NCBI GenBank assembly: GCA_036337945.1
Contig: JAYZDF010000075.1
Span: forward strand, 1-32,427
From: JAYZDF01 sp036337945
Lineage (GTDB): Bacteria; Myxococcota; Kuafuiibacteriia; Kuafuiibacteriales; Kuafuiibacteriaceae
DNA length: 32,427 nt
Direction of reading: 5' to 3'
Shown here: piece by piece, positions 1-7,627 of the stretch
How positions within the stretch are numbered: the stretch's first letter is position 1
How the letters are laid out: the number at the start of each line of letters is the position of its first letter
Made by a program: the position numbers and the translations under genes
The notes under the pieces: generated by a model
What the model was told of the DNA's origin: nothing
The model's input: only the letters and a program-made list of their open reading frames with translations
Database searches by the model: none

Positions 1-96
1 ATGAGTAAGGTTAACAAATTTAAACGCCCTGGATTTTGTCATCAAAAGTAGCTCACGTGACAACGAGAAGAGCGAGAACCCCGGCGATTACCCTCG

Positions 97-696
97 TTAT
101 TCAGCAGATTGCTGGGCCTGTCTCGCACGGCGATATCCCAGCAAATAGTCGAAGCCTGAAACGTACGCAAATATGACGGAAATCCACAGGAGCAGATGAC
201 CCATTCGACCAAAATGATACGGCTCATCAGCAAAGCCTAAGTCGTACGAGTACCAGACAAGTAACCCCCAAAGACCGCACATTTGAAACATTGTTTTCAA
301 TTTACCAAGCGAACGTGCCGCAATTATCAAGCCCTCACTGGCGGCCATCGCCCGTAGGCCATTGATCGTCATTTCGCGCGCGAGCAGAAGAATCACCAGC
401 CAAACCGACACACGGCTGAGATGCACAAGCATCACCAAAACCGCCATGACCAATAGCTTATCGGCCAAAGGGTCTAAAAACTTACCGACATTCGAGACGA
501 GTTTATACTTCCTTGCGAGATATCCATCGAGCGCATCAGACGCCGAAGCCGCAGTGAATATGAGCGTCGCAATGAATGCATTCAATCGAGAATCGAGAAG
601 CATAAAGCAAAGCACAGCCGGGATCGCGAGAATCCGAAAATATGTAATGAGGTTTGGTAAAGCCCAGAGCTCATTTCTTGTTGTTTCCTGCTTCAC
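97..696 (-). CDS. pgsA: CDP-diacylglycerol-glycerol-3-phosphate 3-phosphatidyltransferase
   Basis: This integral membrane enzyme makes phosphatidylglycerol phosphate from CDP-diacylglycerol and glycerol 3-phosphate, the committed step to acidic phospholipids. The full CDP-alcohol phosphotransferase signature is present: D54, D57, G58, A61, R62, G71, D75 and D79, in the segment beginning DALDGYLAR. Several hydrophobic segments surround it. The frame is open up to 768, but I chose the GTG at 696 because it gives 199 aa, close to the family norm, and avoids overlap with the upstream gene, which stops at 722. It is the last gene of a run with the TPR protein and the lytic transglycosylase. Family assignment is secure; the exact start is inferred. 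Confidence 0.93.
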   Translation of the reverse strand: MKQETTRNELWALPNLITYFRILAIPAVLCFMLLDSRLNAFIATLIFTAASASDALDGYLARKYKLVSNVGKFLDPLADKLLVMAVLVMLVHLSRVSVWLVILLLAREMTINGLRAMAASEGLIIAARSLGKLKTMFQMCGLWGLLVWYSYDLGFADEPYHFGRMGHLLLWISVIFAYVSGFDYLLGYRRARQAQQSAE

Positions 697-721
697 GTTC
701 AACTTTCGCTCACAAATCGGC

Positions 722-2176
722 CTACGAGAATTTTGAACCAGCGAGAATGACCATGCCGCTCCCGGCAAAAGTCACGTGCTGGCCTTCAACCCCAGTAATG
801 TTAGAGGGTTGTAACTGAACATCCTTGCTCCAGGCAAGGAACAAGTCCTTTCGAATGTGAAGTGGAGAGGACGGCTCGACTTTAGCCAGCACGGCTGTTT
901 GCGGCGTATTGAGCAGAACGGAACCTCTACCGCTGAGCTCGATGACAGCAATATCAACGGAAACCTTTCGGCTCCACTGCAAATCTCCTTCGAAACCTGC
1001 GAGCGCGGATGCTCGCACAAAGATACGACGAACATCCTTAACTGATGCTGCCACATTTGGAACCCGTAGCAAGCATTTGCCTGAACCCTCAATTTTTAGG
1101 AAGTGATTGGTCGTCGCTGGAACGTCCGCCGGACCCACGTCGAGCTCGCCGCTTGCAGCAACTAAGATTGAGCTCCGAACAAAGGCCTGGCCATCTAAGG
1201 TCAACCACGCATCGGGCCCTGCCTTGTCAGGGGAATGAAACCCTAACGGACCAAGTTCACTCAGTCGCTGAATCTGAGGTCCAGGGATGATCGGTTCGGG
1301 GCTCTCGTCAGGGTCAAGCATCTCCAAATCAACCGTTTGAACCACGTTGGGCTCTGAAATCATCGACTCAATTTCAACTGTTGGAGAAGCAACAATATTT
1401 TCTTCGGTAGGACGAATTTCAGATGGCTGCTCAGCAATTGGAGTCACTAACCTCTCGTCCATGCGCTCAAGTCTTTCTTCCAAAGTCTCAGCTGGCGAAT
1501 CTTCCACGCGAAAGGCATTTGACAATGATTCCCAGTGCTCGAGATCGCGTACCGCGGGCTCGTCATTGATGGGGTCAATTCTATCAAATTGCAGCTGGTC
1601 TGACTCCGAGAGTTCAACCAGTTCAGACAACGCTTCTTGGAGCTCACGGCGACGGCTCAGAGGGTCTTCTGTTCGTAGCTGAAGTTTCTCAAGGACATCT
1701 TCGGCAGACGCATTAGAGCCCGCGAGAAGATAATGTGCTCGCGCTTGCTCGAGGTTACCTTTGTGACGATAAATAGCGGCTAGTTGGTGGTGAATCTTAC
1801 TATCCTTTGGCGAAATTTGGAGAAAGGACTGCAAAATATCCTCTGCCTCCTCGAGGCTACCTTGCCGCATCAAAATCGTGACGAGATTCGCCAGCAGGCT
1901 CGAGTTCTCGGGATACTGCTCTATGAGTTGATAATAAAGCCGCTTCGCTTCTGTGAGCGCACCCATCCGAAACAAGGACATTGCAAGCATACTTTTCGCT
2001 TCGGGATGACGCGGACGAAGTTCTACCACTCGACGAAAACAGGTCTGCGCTTCGCTCCAATTCTCCGCACGCATGCATTCATTTCCAACACGAAGAAAGT
2101 GCAAGACATCATCGTCAGATGTAGCCTGCCCTGCTTTATCACTCGCGGATGAAGCTATCTCGCCCTTGACTGTCAT
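722..2176 (-). CDS. TPR protein with C-terminal AIM24-like domain
   Basis: A 484-aa protein without a signal peptide. Residues about 25-165 contain about four tetratricopeptide repeats (W-x-E-A and A-x-x-x-y patterns). Residues about 170-300 are acidic, low in complexity and probably disordered. The last roughly 130 residues form a beta-rich module with recurring G-x-G-x-V-L-L and F-L-A-W patterns that resemble the AIM24 family, found in mitochondrial biogenesis factors and many uncharacterised bacterial proteins. The role is unknown; TPRs suggest a protein-interaction scaffold. The start ATG overlaps the stop of the transglycosylase gene (ATGA), so translation is probably coupled. The TPR call is firm; the AIM24 call is pattern-based and less certain. 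Confidence 0.75.
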   Translation of the reverse strand: MTVKGEIASSASDKAGQATSDDDVLHFLRVGNECMRAENWSEAQTCFRRVVELRPRHPEAKSMLAMSLFRMGALTEAKRLYYQLIEQYPENSSLLANLVTILMRQGSLEEAEDILQSFLQISPKDSKIHHQLAAIYRHKGNLEQARAHYLLAGSNASAEDVLEKLQLRTEDPLSRRRELQEALSELVELSESDQLQFDRIDPINDEPAVRDLEHWESLSNAFRVEDSPAETLEERLERMDERLVTPIAEQPSEIRPTEENIVASPTVEIESMISEPNVVQTVDLEMLDPDESPEPIIPGPQIQRLSELGPLGFHSPDKAGPDAWLTLDGQAFVRSSILVAASGELDVGPADVPATTNHFLKIEGSGKCLLRVPNVAASVKDVRRIFVRASALAGFEGDLQWSRKVSVDIAVIELSGRGSVLLNTPQTAVLAKVEPSSPLHIRKDLFLAWSKDVQLQPSNITGVEGQHVTFAGSGMVILAGSKFS

Positions 2177-2823
2177 TGATTGCCGTCTACCTTTCTGTAG
2201 TACTCGTACATTTGCTTGACCCGCGCTACGTATTTTTTGGTCTCTCTGTAATTTGGTATTCCGCCTGCCCGCTTCACCGCGGTCGGCCCTGCGTTGTAGG
2301 CCGCAGCCGTTTTTTCAATGTCTCCATTGAACTGATTAGCCATGAGACGTAAATATCTCGTCCCACCAAATATATTTTGCTCAGGGTCAAAGCTATTTTC
2401 GACCAACATATCTTTCGCTGTGAAGTCCATGAGTTGCATCAAGCCCTTTGCACCCGCTTTCGAAACAGCCTTTGGGTTGAAATTTGACTCCACTTTGACA
2501 ACCGACTTCACAAAAGCGAATGGCAAGCGATAGTGTTCACTCGCTCGGCGAATAATTGAGTCGTACCTAGACACATTGACTCGGTAGAGTTTCCGTTCCT
2601 TGCCGCCATCCACTGTAACGACGATTGGAGCGACTCCACCAAAGTGCTCTGATTTCTCCTGTGCGGCAGGGCTGGCTTTTCGTTGCTTGCTCTTTATGTT
2701 GGTTAGGTGCAACACACCGTCGTCATCTACCCAGCTGTAGTACTCTGCCCGGGCTGAAGAAACCGAGGAAAAGGCGGCCAATGTACCAAGGACCACGCAC
2801 AGCTGAGAAAAACAGCATTTCAT
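2173..2823 (-). CDS. Lytic transglycosylase (SLT domain) with DUF4124-like N-terminus
   Basis: A 216-aa exported protein. Residues 1-26 are a Sec signal peptide with a likely cut after SSARA. Next is a short segment reading EYYSWVDDDGVLHLTN, typical of DUF4124, which often precedes transglycosylase domains. From about residue 85 comes a Slt-type lysozyme-fold domain with the catalytic glutamate E112 in VESNFNP, then GLMQLM and AAYNAGP. It should cleave peptidoglycan to 1,6-anhydro products in the periplasm. It heads a run with the TPR protein and pgsA. AGGA lies 7 nt before the ATG, but a promoter-like TTGCGA-N16-TAGGAT also ends 6 nt before it, so the mRNA may be leaderless. Confidence 0.92.
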   Translation of the reverse strand: MKCCFSQLCVVLGTLAAFSSVSSARAEYYSWVDDDGVLHLTNIKSKQRKASPAAQEKSEHFGGVAPIVVTVDGGKERKLYRVNVSRYDSIIRRASEHYRLPFAFVKSVVKVESNFNPKAVSKAGAKGLMQLMDFTAKDMLVENSFDPEQNIFGGTRYLRLMANQFNGDIEKTAAAYNAGPTAVKRAGGIPNYRETKKYVARVKQMYEYYRKVDGNQ

Positions 2824-2829
2824 GTCACA

Positions 2830-2857
2830 ATCCTAGCATTTCAGGCTATCCTCGCAA
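2830..2857 (-). promoter_or_regulatory. Candidate sigma-70 promoter of the transglycosylase operon
   Basis: On the minus strand, -35 TTGCGA (2852-2857) and -10 TAGGAT (2830-2835) are 16 nt apart, with TG one base upstream of the -10 (extended -10). The -10 ends 6 nt before the ATG at 2823, which would put transcription start at or next to the start codon. The same AGGA could instead act as a Shine-Dalgarno. Confidence 0.4.
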
Positions 2858-2874
2858 GATAAGGGTGCTATCTT
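2856..2874. repeat. Inverted repeat AAGATA-N7-TATCTT in the transglycosylase/nadB gap
   Basis: A perfect 6-bp inverted repeat with a 7-nt spacer lies in the 59-bp divergent gap. Its right arm coincides with the putative nadB -10 box. It could be an operator for a dimeric repressor of nadB, but arms of this length and AT content can arise by chance. Confidence 0.3.
2866..2874 (+). promoter_or_regulatory. Candidate extended -10 promoter of nadB
   Basis: TG-C-TATCTT matches an extended -10 element and ends 8 nt before the nadB ATG. No convincing -35 is seen at 16-18 nt, and there is no Shine-Dalgarno before nadB. This fits a leaderless transcript. Confidence 0.4.
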
Positions 2875-2882
2875 CTTAGTTA

Positions 2883-4520
2883 ATGGCAATTAGCTGTGAA
2901 ACATTAATCCTCGGCAGCGGTCTCGCCGCCCTTTCACACGCATTAGAAGCGAGTAAAGCGGGCTCAAAAGTCATTATTGCGACAAAAAGTCAGCTAGAGG
3001 AAACCAATACCAGTTATGCACAAGGAGGAATCGCAGCTGTACTGCGAACCGATGACTCATTCCACTCGCACGGCGAAGACACAAAAAAAGCCGGCGTTGG
3101 GCTTTGCAACGAAGAAATCGTGCAACTCACCGTCGCTGAAGGTCCCACAGCGATTGACCGACTCGTGGAGGCTGGTGTCCGTTTTGATCGCTCTGAGAAA
3201 CACCTAGAGCATTCCCCTTATGACCTCACTCGCGAGGGCGGCCACAGTCACCGCCGAATTCTTCATTCCGCTGACATTACAGGCAAAGAAATCCAACGAG
3301 CACTTATCGAAACACTGAAATCACGGCAAAATGTCGAAATTCTCGAAAACCACTGCGCGATTGACCTCCTCACTCTTCGAAAACTCGCCAAAAGACAAAA
3401 AAAGCCGGACCGGCCAAGTCCCGAGCACGACCGGGTGGTTGGTGCGTACATCTACGATGAAAGGAATGACCAGGTCATCACAATCCAATCGAAAGTGACG
3501 TTGATAGCTACCGGCGGTGGTTCCAAGGTGTATCTCTACACTTCAAACCCAGACATCGCTACTGGCGACGGAGTTGCGATGGCATGGAGAGCGGGCGCGA
3601 AAATCGCAAATATGGAATTTATCCAATTCCATCCGACCTGTCTTTATCATCCCGAGGCAAAATCTTTTCTTATTTCTGAGGCACTCAGAGGAGAAGGAGG
3701 AATTCTCAGAAGAATAGACGGCACTCGATTCATGAGCAAGTACCACGAATTGAAGGAGCTTGCGCCAAGAGATATCGTAGCCCGAGCCATAGATAGCGAG
3801 CTCAAGCGGACGGGAGACGACTACGTTGTTTTGGACATGACCCATTTAGACGGAGATTTTGTTGCTAACCGTTTCCCCAACATACACAGGCAATGCCTTG
3901 AATTTGGTATCGATATGACAGCTCAGCCTATACCTGTTGTGCCCGCTGCTCACTACGTCTGTGGAGGCATACTTACCGACAAAGACGGAGCATCGACGGT
4001 GAAAGGTCTTTTTGTTGCAGGAGAAGCAGCATGTACGGGGTTGCATGGTGCGAACAGGCTGGCATCAAATAGTTTACTGGAGGCGGCCGTCTTCGGACAC
4101 AGAAGCGCACTTGCTGCGCGAACCGTCATAGAAAGCAGTCCCACGAATTACGAAGATATCCCTCCGTGGCATTATGGTGAGGCCGTTGCCTCAGATGAGT
4201 TGGTCGTCATCTCGCAATGTTGGGATGAAATCCGGCGTTTCATGTGGAACTATGTCGGTATTGTTCGCAGCGACCGCAGACTGTTACGGGCTTGGCGTCG
4301 TATCGAGACCATAAGAGAGGAAATTCGAGAATTTTACTGGAGGGCATCTATTTCTCGCGACTTGCTCGAGCTACGAAATATCGCGGTTGTAGCTGAGCTT
4401 ATTGTGAGCTGTGCGCGTTTGCGAAAAGAGTCGAGAGGATTGCACTATACTTTAGACTACCCAGAGATCAGCCTTGAGCCACCAAAAGACACCATCATCC
4501 AAAGGGAAAACATCTCGTAA
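2883..4520 (+). CDS. nadB: L-aspartate oxidase
   Basis: FAD-dependent enzyme that oxidises L-aspartate to iminoaspartate, the first step of de novo NAD synthesis. At 545 aa it has the family length. Visible motifs: N-terminal FAD-binding LILGSGLAAL, NTSYAQGGIAAVL, the REGGHSHRRILH segment, the flavoprotein core ATGDGVAMAWRAGA with FIQFHPT, HYVCGGI, and the C-terminal LFVAGEAACTGLHGANRLAS typical of NadB and fumarate reductase flavoproteins. The C-terminal helical domain is complete. NadA and NadC are not in the window. The gene stands alone on the plus strand, divergent from the transglycosylase and ending 1 nt from the end of the convergent lipoprotein gene. There is no Shine-Dalgarno. Confidence 0.96.
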   Translation: MAISCETLILGSGLAALSHALEASKAGSKVIIATKSQLEETNTSYAQGGIAAVLRTDDSFHSHGEDTKKAGVGLCNEEIVQLTVAEGPTAIDRLVEAGVRFDRSEKHLEHSPYDLTREGGHSHRRILHSADITGKEIQRALIETLKSRQNVEILENHCAIDLLTLRKLAKRQKKPDRPSPEHDRVVGAYIYDERNDQVITIQSKVTLIATGGGSKVYLYTSNPDIATGDGVAMAWRAGAKIANMEFIQFHPTCLYHPEAKSFLISEALRGEGGILRRIDGTRFMSKYHELKELAPRDIVARAIDSELKRTGDDYVVLDMTHLDGDFVANRFPNIHRQCLEFGIDMTAQPIPVVPAAHYVCGGILTDKDGASTVKGLFVAGEAACTGLHGANRLASNSLLEAAVFGHRSALAARTVIESSPTNYEDIPPWHYGEAVASDELVVISQCWDEIRRFMWNYVGIVRSDRRLLRAWRRIETIREEIREFYWRASISRDLLELRNIAVVAELIVSCARLRKESRGLHYTLDYPEISLEPPKDTIIQRENIS

Positions 4521-4521
4521 A

Positions 4522-5196
4522 TTATCGCGTAACCAGCTCCCTGGTTGGGGGGAATGGTTCGCGGCGACCAGTCGCCACGGGTATCAACTTCCACATGAGT
4601 TTTGCCCCTCCTAATGCGGAACGAAAATGTAGCTCGATTTCTTCACTGCTCGAAGCGAGAACAGGCTTTCCACTCGCATCGGTTCTCGGAAAACGAACGA
4701 CATATGTCCGAGAAAAGTCCGTAATGAAAGGATAAATGGCCCGAAGGTTCGCGGTTGTTTTTACTCTAGTTACTTCACCATCGACGCTTTCGCTGTGGTT
4801 ACTCTTGAGTTCAACTCTCCAAATGGAATCAACTTGGTCGAAATCATTCCACCGTATGTCAGTCGTGAAAGCGGAGAAAAAGAATTCAATATCTTCACCT
4901 GCATCGGGCAATGTTAGAGCCAGCCTTCGAGCCGTTTCACTGCCTCGACCGTATACATCAGGATGCCGCAACAAAAAGGTCTTTCTAAACTCTGGAGAAT
5001 GAAACGTTGCATGAACGAATAGCTTACTTTCAAGACCATCATAAAGACGGTCTTCTCGAGTCCAGTCTTCTAGGACCTTTTCATAGTCACTCGCTTTCAT
5101 TGAGGTTCGAGGCTGAAGAGACAAAGCTGGGTCAGTATGAGCACATCCCGCAATAGCTGTGACCATCAACATCAAAAAGAATTTGGAATTTAGCAT
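4522..5196 (-). CDS. Conserved-looking lipoprotein downstream of bactofilin
   Basis: A 224-aa predicted lipoprotein of unknown function. The N-terminus is a short signal peptide ending in the lipobox IAGC. The mature part is a mixed alpha/beta domain without recognised catalytic motifs. The frame opens with a TTG at 5202, but I chose the ATG at 5196 because AGGAGG (5205-5210) sits 8 nt upstream, ideal spacing, while the TTG would be only 2 nt from it. The ribosome binding site lies inside the 3' end of the bactofilin gene, so the two are probably coupled. It may anchor or sense something in the envelope for the bactofilin module; that is inference from position only. Confidence 0.75.
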   Translation of the reverse strand: MLNSKFFLMLMVTAIAGCAHTDPALSLQPRTSMKASDYEKVLEDWTREDRLYDGLESKLFVHATFHSPEFRKTFLLRHPDVYGRGSETARRLALTLPDAGEDIEFFFSAFTTDIRWNDFDQVDSIWRVELKSNHSESVDGEVTRVKTTANLRAIYPFITDFSRTYVVRFPRTDASGKPVLASSSEEIELHFRSALGGAKLMWKLIPVATGRREPFPPTRELVTR

Positions 5197-5198
5197 GC

Positions 5199-5663
5199 TC
5201 AAGACCTCCTCTTCTTACGAACAAATACGGGCCTTCGCCGTGTCTTACCGGAGCGGCCATCAGGCTCAATCTCTTCGAACAAAATGGAGGCCGGCTTACG
5301 GGATACGACATCCACAATTGGTGGCTCCACGGTCTCTGCTTCAACAAACTCTTCCATTGGAGAATCGAGCAAGCGAAGTGATGCGCCTGGTTCAATATGC
5401 ACGTTGGGGGAAATAAGGTCTCCTTCAACTCGAGCGGTAGCACGTAGATTGATTGTACTTGTCGCACGAATATCACCTTCGATTGCGCCACAAACCCAAA
5501 CGTCGTCGGCATCGATATCTCCGGTAATCAAAGCCGTTTCTTCAACAACCACTAGCCCCTCTATATCTACAGATCCAAGGACGGTTCCCGCTACGTGTAA
5601 ATTCATTTTCCCAACGATGCTTCCTTGTATCGTCGCATCTTTTGTAACTATCGAGGTCGCCAT
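5199..5663 (-). CDS. Bactofilin
   Basis: A 154-aa bactofilin, a nucleotide-free cytoskeletal polymer-former with a right-handed beta-helix core. Residues about 5-95 show the repeated hydrophobic/glycine pattern (IQGSIVGKMNLHVAGTVLGS, then GDI, GAIEGDI, ARVEGDL). The C-terminus is disordered and ends in the basic tail FVRKKRRS. The frame opens with GTG at 5678, overlapping the ATPase stop as GTGA. I prefer ATG 5663, which has GAGG 9 nt upstream and gives the short N-terminus usual for bactofilins. Bactofilins organise cell-wall synthesis, stalks, polar ParAB or chromosome segregation proteins in various bacteria. The coupling to an AAA+ ATPase is the notable feature here. Confidence 0.9.
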   Translation of the reverse strand: MATSIVTKDATIQGSIVGKMNLHVAGTVLGSVDIEGLVVVEETALITGDIDADDVWVCGAIEGDIRATSTINLRATARVEGDLISPNVHIEPGASLRLLDSPMEEFVEAETVEPPIVDVVSRKPASILFEEIEPDGRSGKTRRRPVFVRKKRRS

Positions 5664-5674
5664 CAATTCAAGCC

Positions 5675-7177
5675 TCACACGCCCCCGAACATATCCAGCA
5701 TTCGTGTGTCAGTTGATGCCGAGCGTGCTCGGGTACTCGCCCAGTCACGGAGGTGTTTAATTTGCTCTTCAAAGGTTTGATACAGCGGAATCGTTGCTTT
5801 TGCTGAATTCAACAAGTCTTCGAATGACAATTCTCTGTGCTCTGAAAATGCTTGATAAAGCGCGGCAATCACAACTTGTTCGAGCTCAGCCCCGGAAAAC
5901 TGTTCGCAATATGCTGCTAAATCATGGAGTTTTGGAAAGTCTTCCGGGTTACGGCCGCGCTTTCTTAAATGAACTGTAAGCACTTCCAGGCGTTCATGTT
6001 TATTGGGCAGGTCGACGAAGAATATCTCATCAAATCGACCTTTTCGAAGCAGTTCCGGCGGCAATGCGGAGACATCATTCGCAGTAGCGACAACGAAAAC
6101 ATCCGCGGTCTTTTCGGACAACCAAGAAATAAAGCTCCCCAGAACATGACTCGCTTGCTCACTACGGTTCTCATTACCACCCAAGCCCTTCTCAAGCTCG
6201 TCAATCCAAAGGACAACAGGAGCCATGCTTTCCGCAATCTTAATTGCGCGTCGAATCGAACCCTCTGCACCATGTTTCGACTGTGAAAACACTGCGCCAA
6301 AATCGAGTCTTAGCAAGGGGAATTTCCACAAATGAGCCACCGCTTTAGCTGACAACGACTTACCACAACCTTGCACTCCAAGGAGTAGCAAGCCTTTCGG
6401 CGGTGGAAGACCGAAGTTACGAGCCTCCGGATTGAAAGCTGCAGTTCTCGAGCGAACCCAGTTCTTGAGTTCGTCGAGACCACCAACCTCATCAATCGAG
6501 GAATTCAATTCAAAGAACTCAAGGACGTCCGATTGCCGCAGGACAGCCTTTTTTTCGGAGACAATCTCGGACAGACAGTCCTCACTAAGTCCTTTGTAGG
6601 TGACGATTACTTTGCGAAAAATTCGCGCGGACTGATTTTCGGTAAGCCCCAAAGCCGAACGCGCCGCTCGAGAGACAATTTCACTAGAAAGTTCGACACC
6701 CTCGGAACTAGCTACAGACTGTAGGACCTCTTGCAGCTCACTCGACGTAGGAAGTGATAAATCAATGATGACGCTTTCTTTGTCGAGTTCGGGGGGTAAA
6801 TCGACGGAAGGCGCAATGAGAATGACAGTTTGTTTTTTTCGTTGGCAGGCCTGCACAAGTTCTCTCAAGGCTCTGCAAACAAGTGGATCAGAGAGATATT
6901 GATGAAAATCAAGCAGGACGAAATAGGCGGGCCCGGCAACATCTCCCAAGCGCTTCAGCGCAGTGAGTGGCTCTTCGGAATTGGCAAGTTCGTCGCGCTT
7001 CTCGAATCCACTAATTCGAGACCACATCAAACAATCTCGTTTGGTTGCTGCGGCCGCCTCTTTTACGAGACGAATGGCGCGCTCCTCTTCTGGAGTGACA
7101 AGATATACGAAAGGATATCCGGACCGCCCTAGGACGGCGATGTCCCTCGCATTTTTGGTTAGCCGAGCTTTCGCCAC
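5675..7177 (-). CDS. Ycf46-like AAA+ ATPase
   Basis: A 500-aa cytosolic AAA+ ATPase of the Ycf46 type known from cyanobacteria, plastids and scattered bacteria. Residues 1 to about 230 form the N-terminal domain typical of this family (start MAKARLTKNARDIAVLGRSG). The AAA core follows: Walker A GVQGCGKS near residues 267-274, Walker B VVLWIDE near 322, sensor-1 ATAND and an arginine-finger region LLRKGRFDEIFFVDLP. The C-terminal helical lid is present. The GTG at 7177 is the usual-type start; an in-frame TAG lies a few codons upstream. No Shine-Dalgarno is seen, but TATTGT lies 7 nt before the GTG. It probably remodels a protein substrate; the coupled bactofilin is an obvious candidate, by inference. 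Confidence 0.87.
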   Translation of the reverse strand: MAKARLTKNARDIAVLGRSGYPFVYLVTPEEERAIRLVKEAAAATKRDCLMWSRISGFEKRDELANSEEPLTALKRLGDVAGPAYFVLLDFHQYLSDPLVCRALRELVQACQRKKQTVILIAPSVDLPPELDKESVIIDLSLPTSSELQEVLQSVASSEGVELSSEIVSRAARSALGLTENQSARIFRKVIVTYKGLSEDCLSEIVSEKKAVLRQSDVLEFFELNSSIDEVGGLDELKNWVRSRTAAFNPEARNFGLPPPKGLLLLGVQGCGKSLSAKAVAHLWKFPLLRLDFGAVFSQSKHGAEGSIRRAIKIAESMAPVVLWIDELEKGLGGNENRSEQASHVLGSFISWLSEKTADVFVVATANDVSALPPELLRKGRFDEIFFVDLPNKHERLEVLTVHLRKRGRNPEDFPKLHDLAAYCEQFSGAELEQVVIAALYQAFSEHRELSFEDLLNSAKATIPLYQTFEEQIKHLRDWASTRARSASTDTRMLDMFGGV

Positions 7178-7240
7178 GAAAATAACAATAACTCGAAGTC
7201 GCTATCCGCGCGAAAAATGAGCCAAATTCTAAGCGCGCTC

Positions 7241-7555
7241 CTAGCCTTTAATGATAACCCGACCAGCTCTGCGGCCTTTTCCGCTTTTCGCTAAATCCGG
7301 GGATTGTCCCACAGATAGTCCAAGATGCGGGTCCTTCACCCCTTTTGCGGGAAGTTCATCGCTCTCTTCCTCACCTTCGTCGTCGTCGTCCCGCATCTTT
7401 TCCTCAAGAAACTCGCTGAACGTCTTTTCTGGTTTTCCCTGAATCAAGCGAGCGTGTAAGGTTCGACGCTCTTCGAGTTCTGCCAAATGCTCCGGGCTAT
7501 TTTGCATGCCCGTTCCGGTGAAGCTCTGTCTAGGGCCTATTTTTCCTTTGGGCAT
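7241..7555 (-). CDS. Small acidic protein of unknown function
   Basis: A 104-aa hydrophilic protein. The middle is predicted helical (HLAELEERR through FLEEKM), followed by the acidic run DDDDEGEEESDE and a basic tail ending RRAGRVIIKG. There is no signal peptide or membrane segment, and I do not recognise the family. It lies 63 bp upstream of the Ycf46-like gene on the same strand and could be an adaptor or regulator of it. Its ATG lies inside an 8-bp hairpin stem (7548-7572) and lacks a clear Shine-Dalgarno. Composition is consistent with a real protein, but it is short and unsupported by a known domain. Confidence 0.55.
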   Translation of the reverse strand: MPKGKIGPRQSFTGTGMQNSPEHLAELEERRTLHARLIQGKPEKTFSEFLEEKMRDDDDEGEEESDELPAKGVKDPHLGLSVGQSPDLAKSGKGRRAGRVIIKG

Positions 7556-7572
7556 GCATGCATGATGCCCAA
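7548..7572 (-). promoter_or_regulatory. Hairpin covering the start codon of the small acidic protein
   Basis: A perfect 8-bp inverted repeat, TTGGGCAT (7548-7555) and ATGCCCAA (7565-7572), with a 9-nt loop. In the minus-strand mRNA the 3' arm contains the AUG at 7555 and its next codon, so the start would be paired. The loop contains a further out-of-frame AUG. It could limit translation or be a DNA operator. Confidence 0.45.
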
Positions 7573-7627
7573 CTGGGGCTATCGAGACAAGGGGTATGAG
7601 ACATAGTGTTAACCAGTAAAAAGATAA

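Noticed and set aside
1..96. Left-edge stretch considered for a tRNA, terminator or gene start
   Set aside because: No cloverleaf, T-arm or hairpin with U-run found; only an 8-bp CACGTG-centred palindrome at 53-60. Nothing supportable.
5284..5760. 158-aa plus-strand frame opposite the bactofilin gene
   Set aside because: Serine/threonine-rich shadow translation of a well-conserved bactofilin; no start site signal and no recognisable domain.
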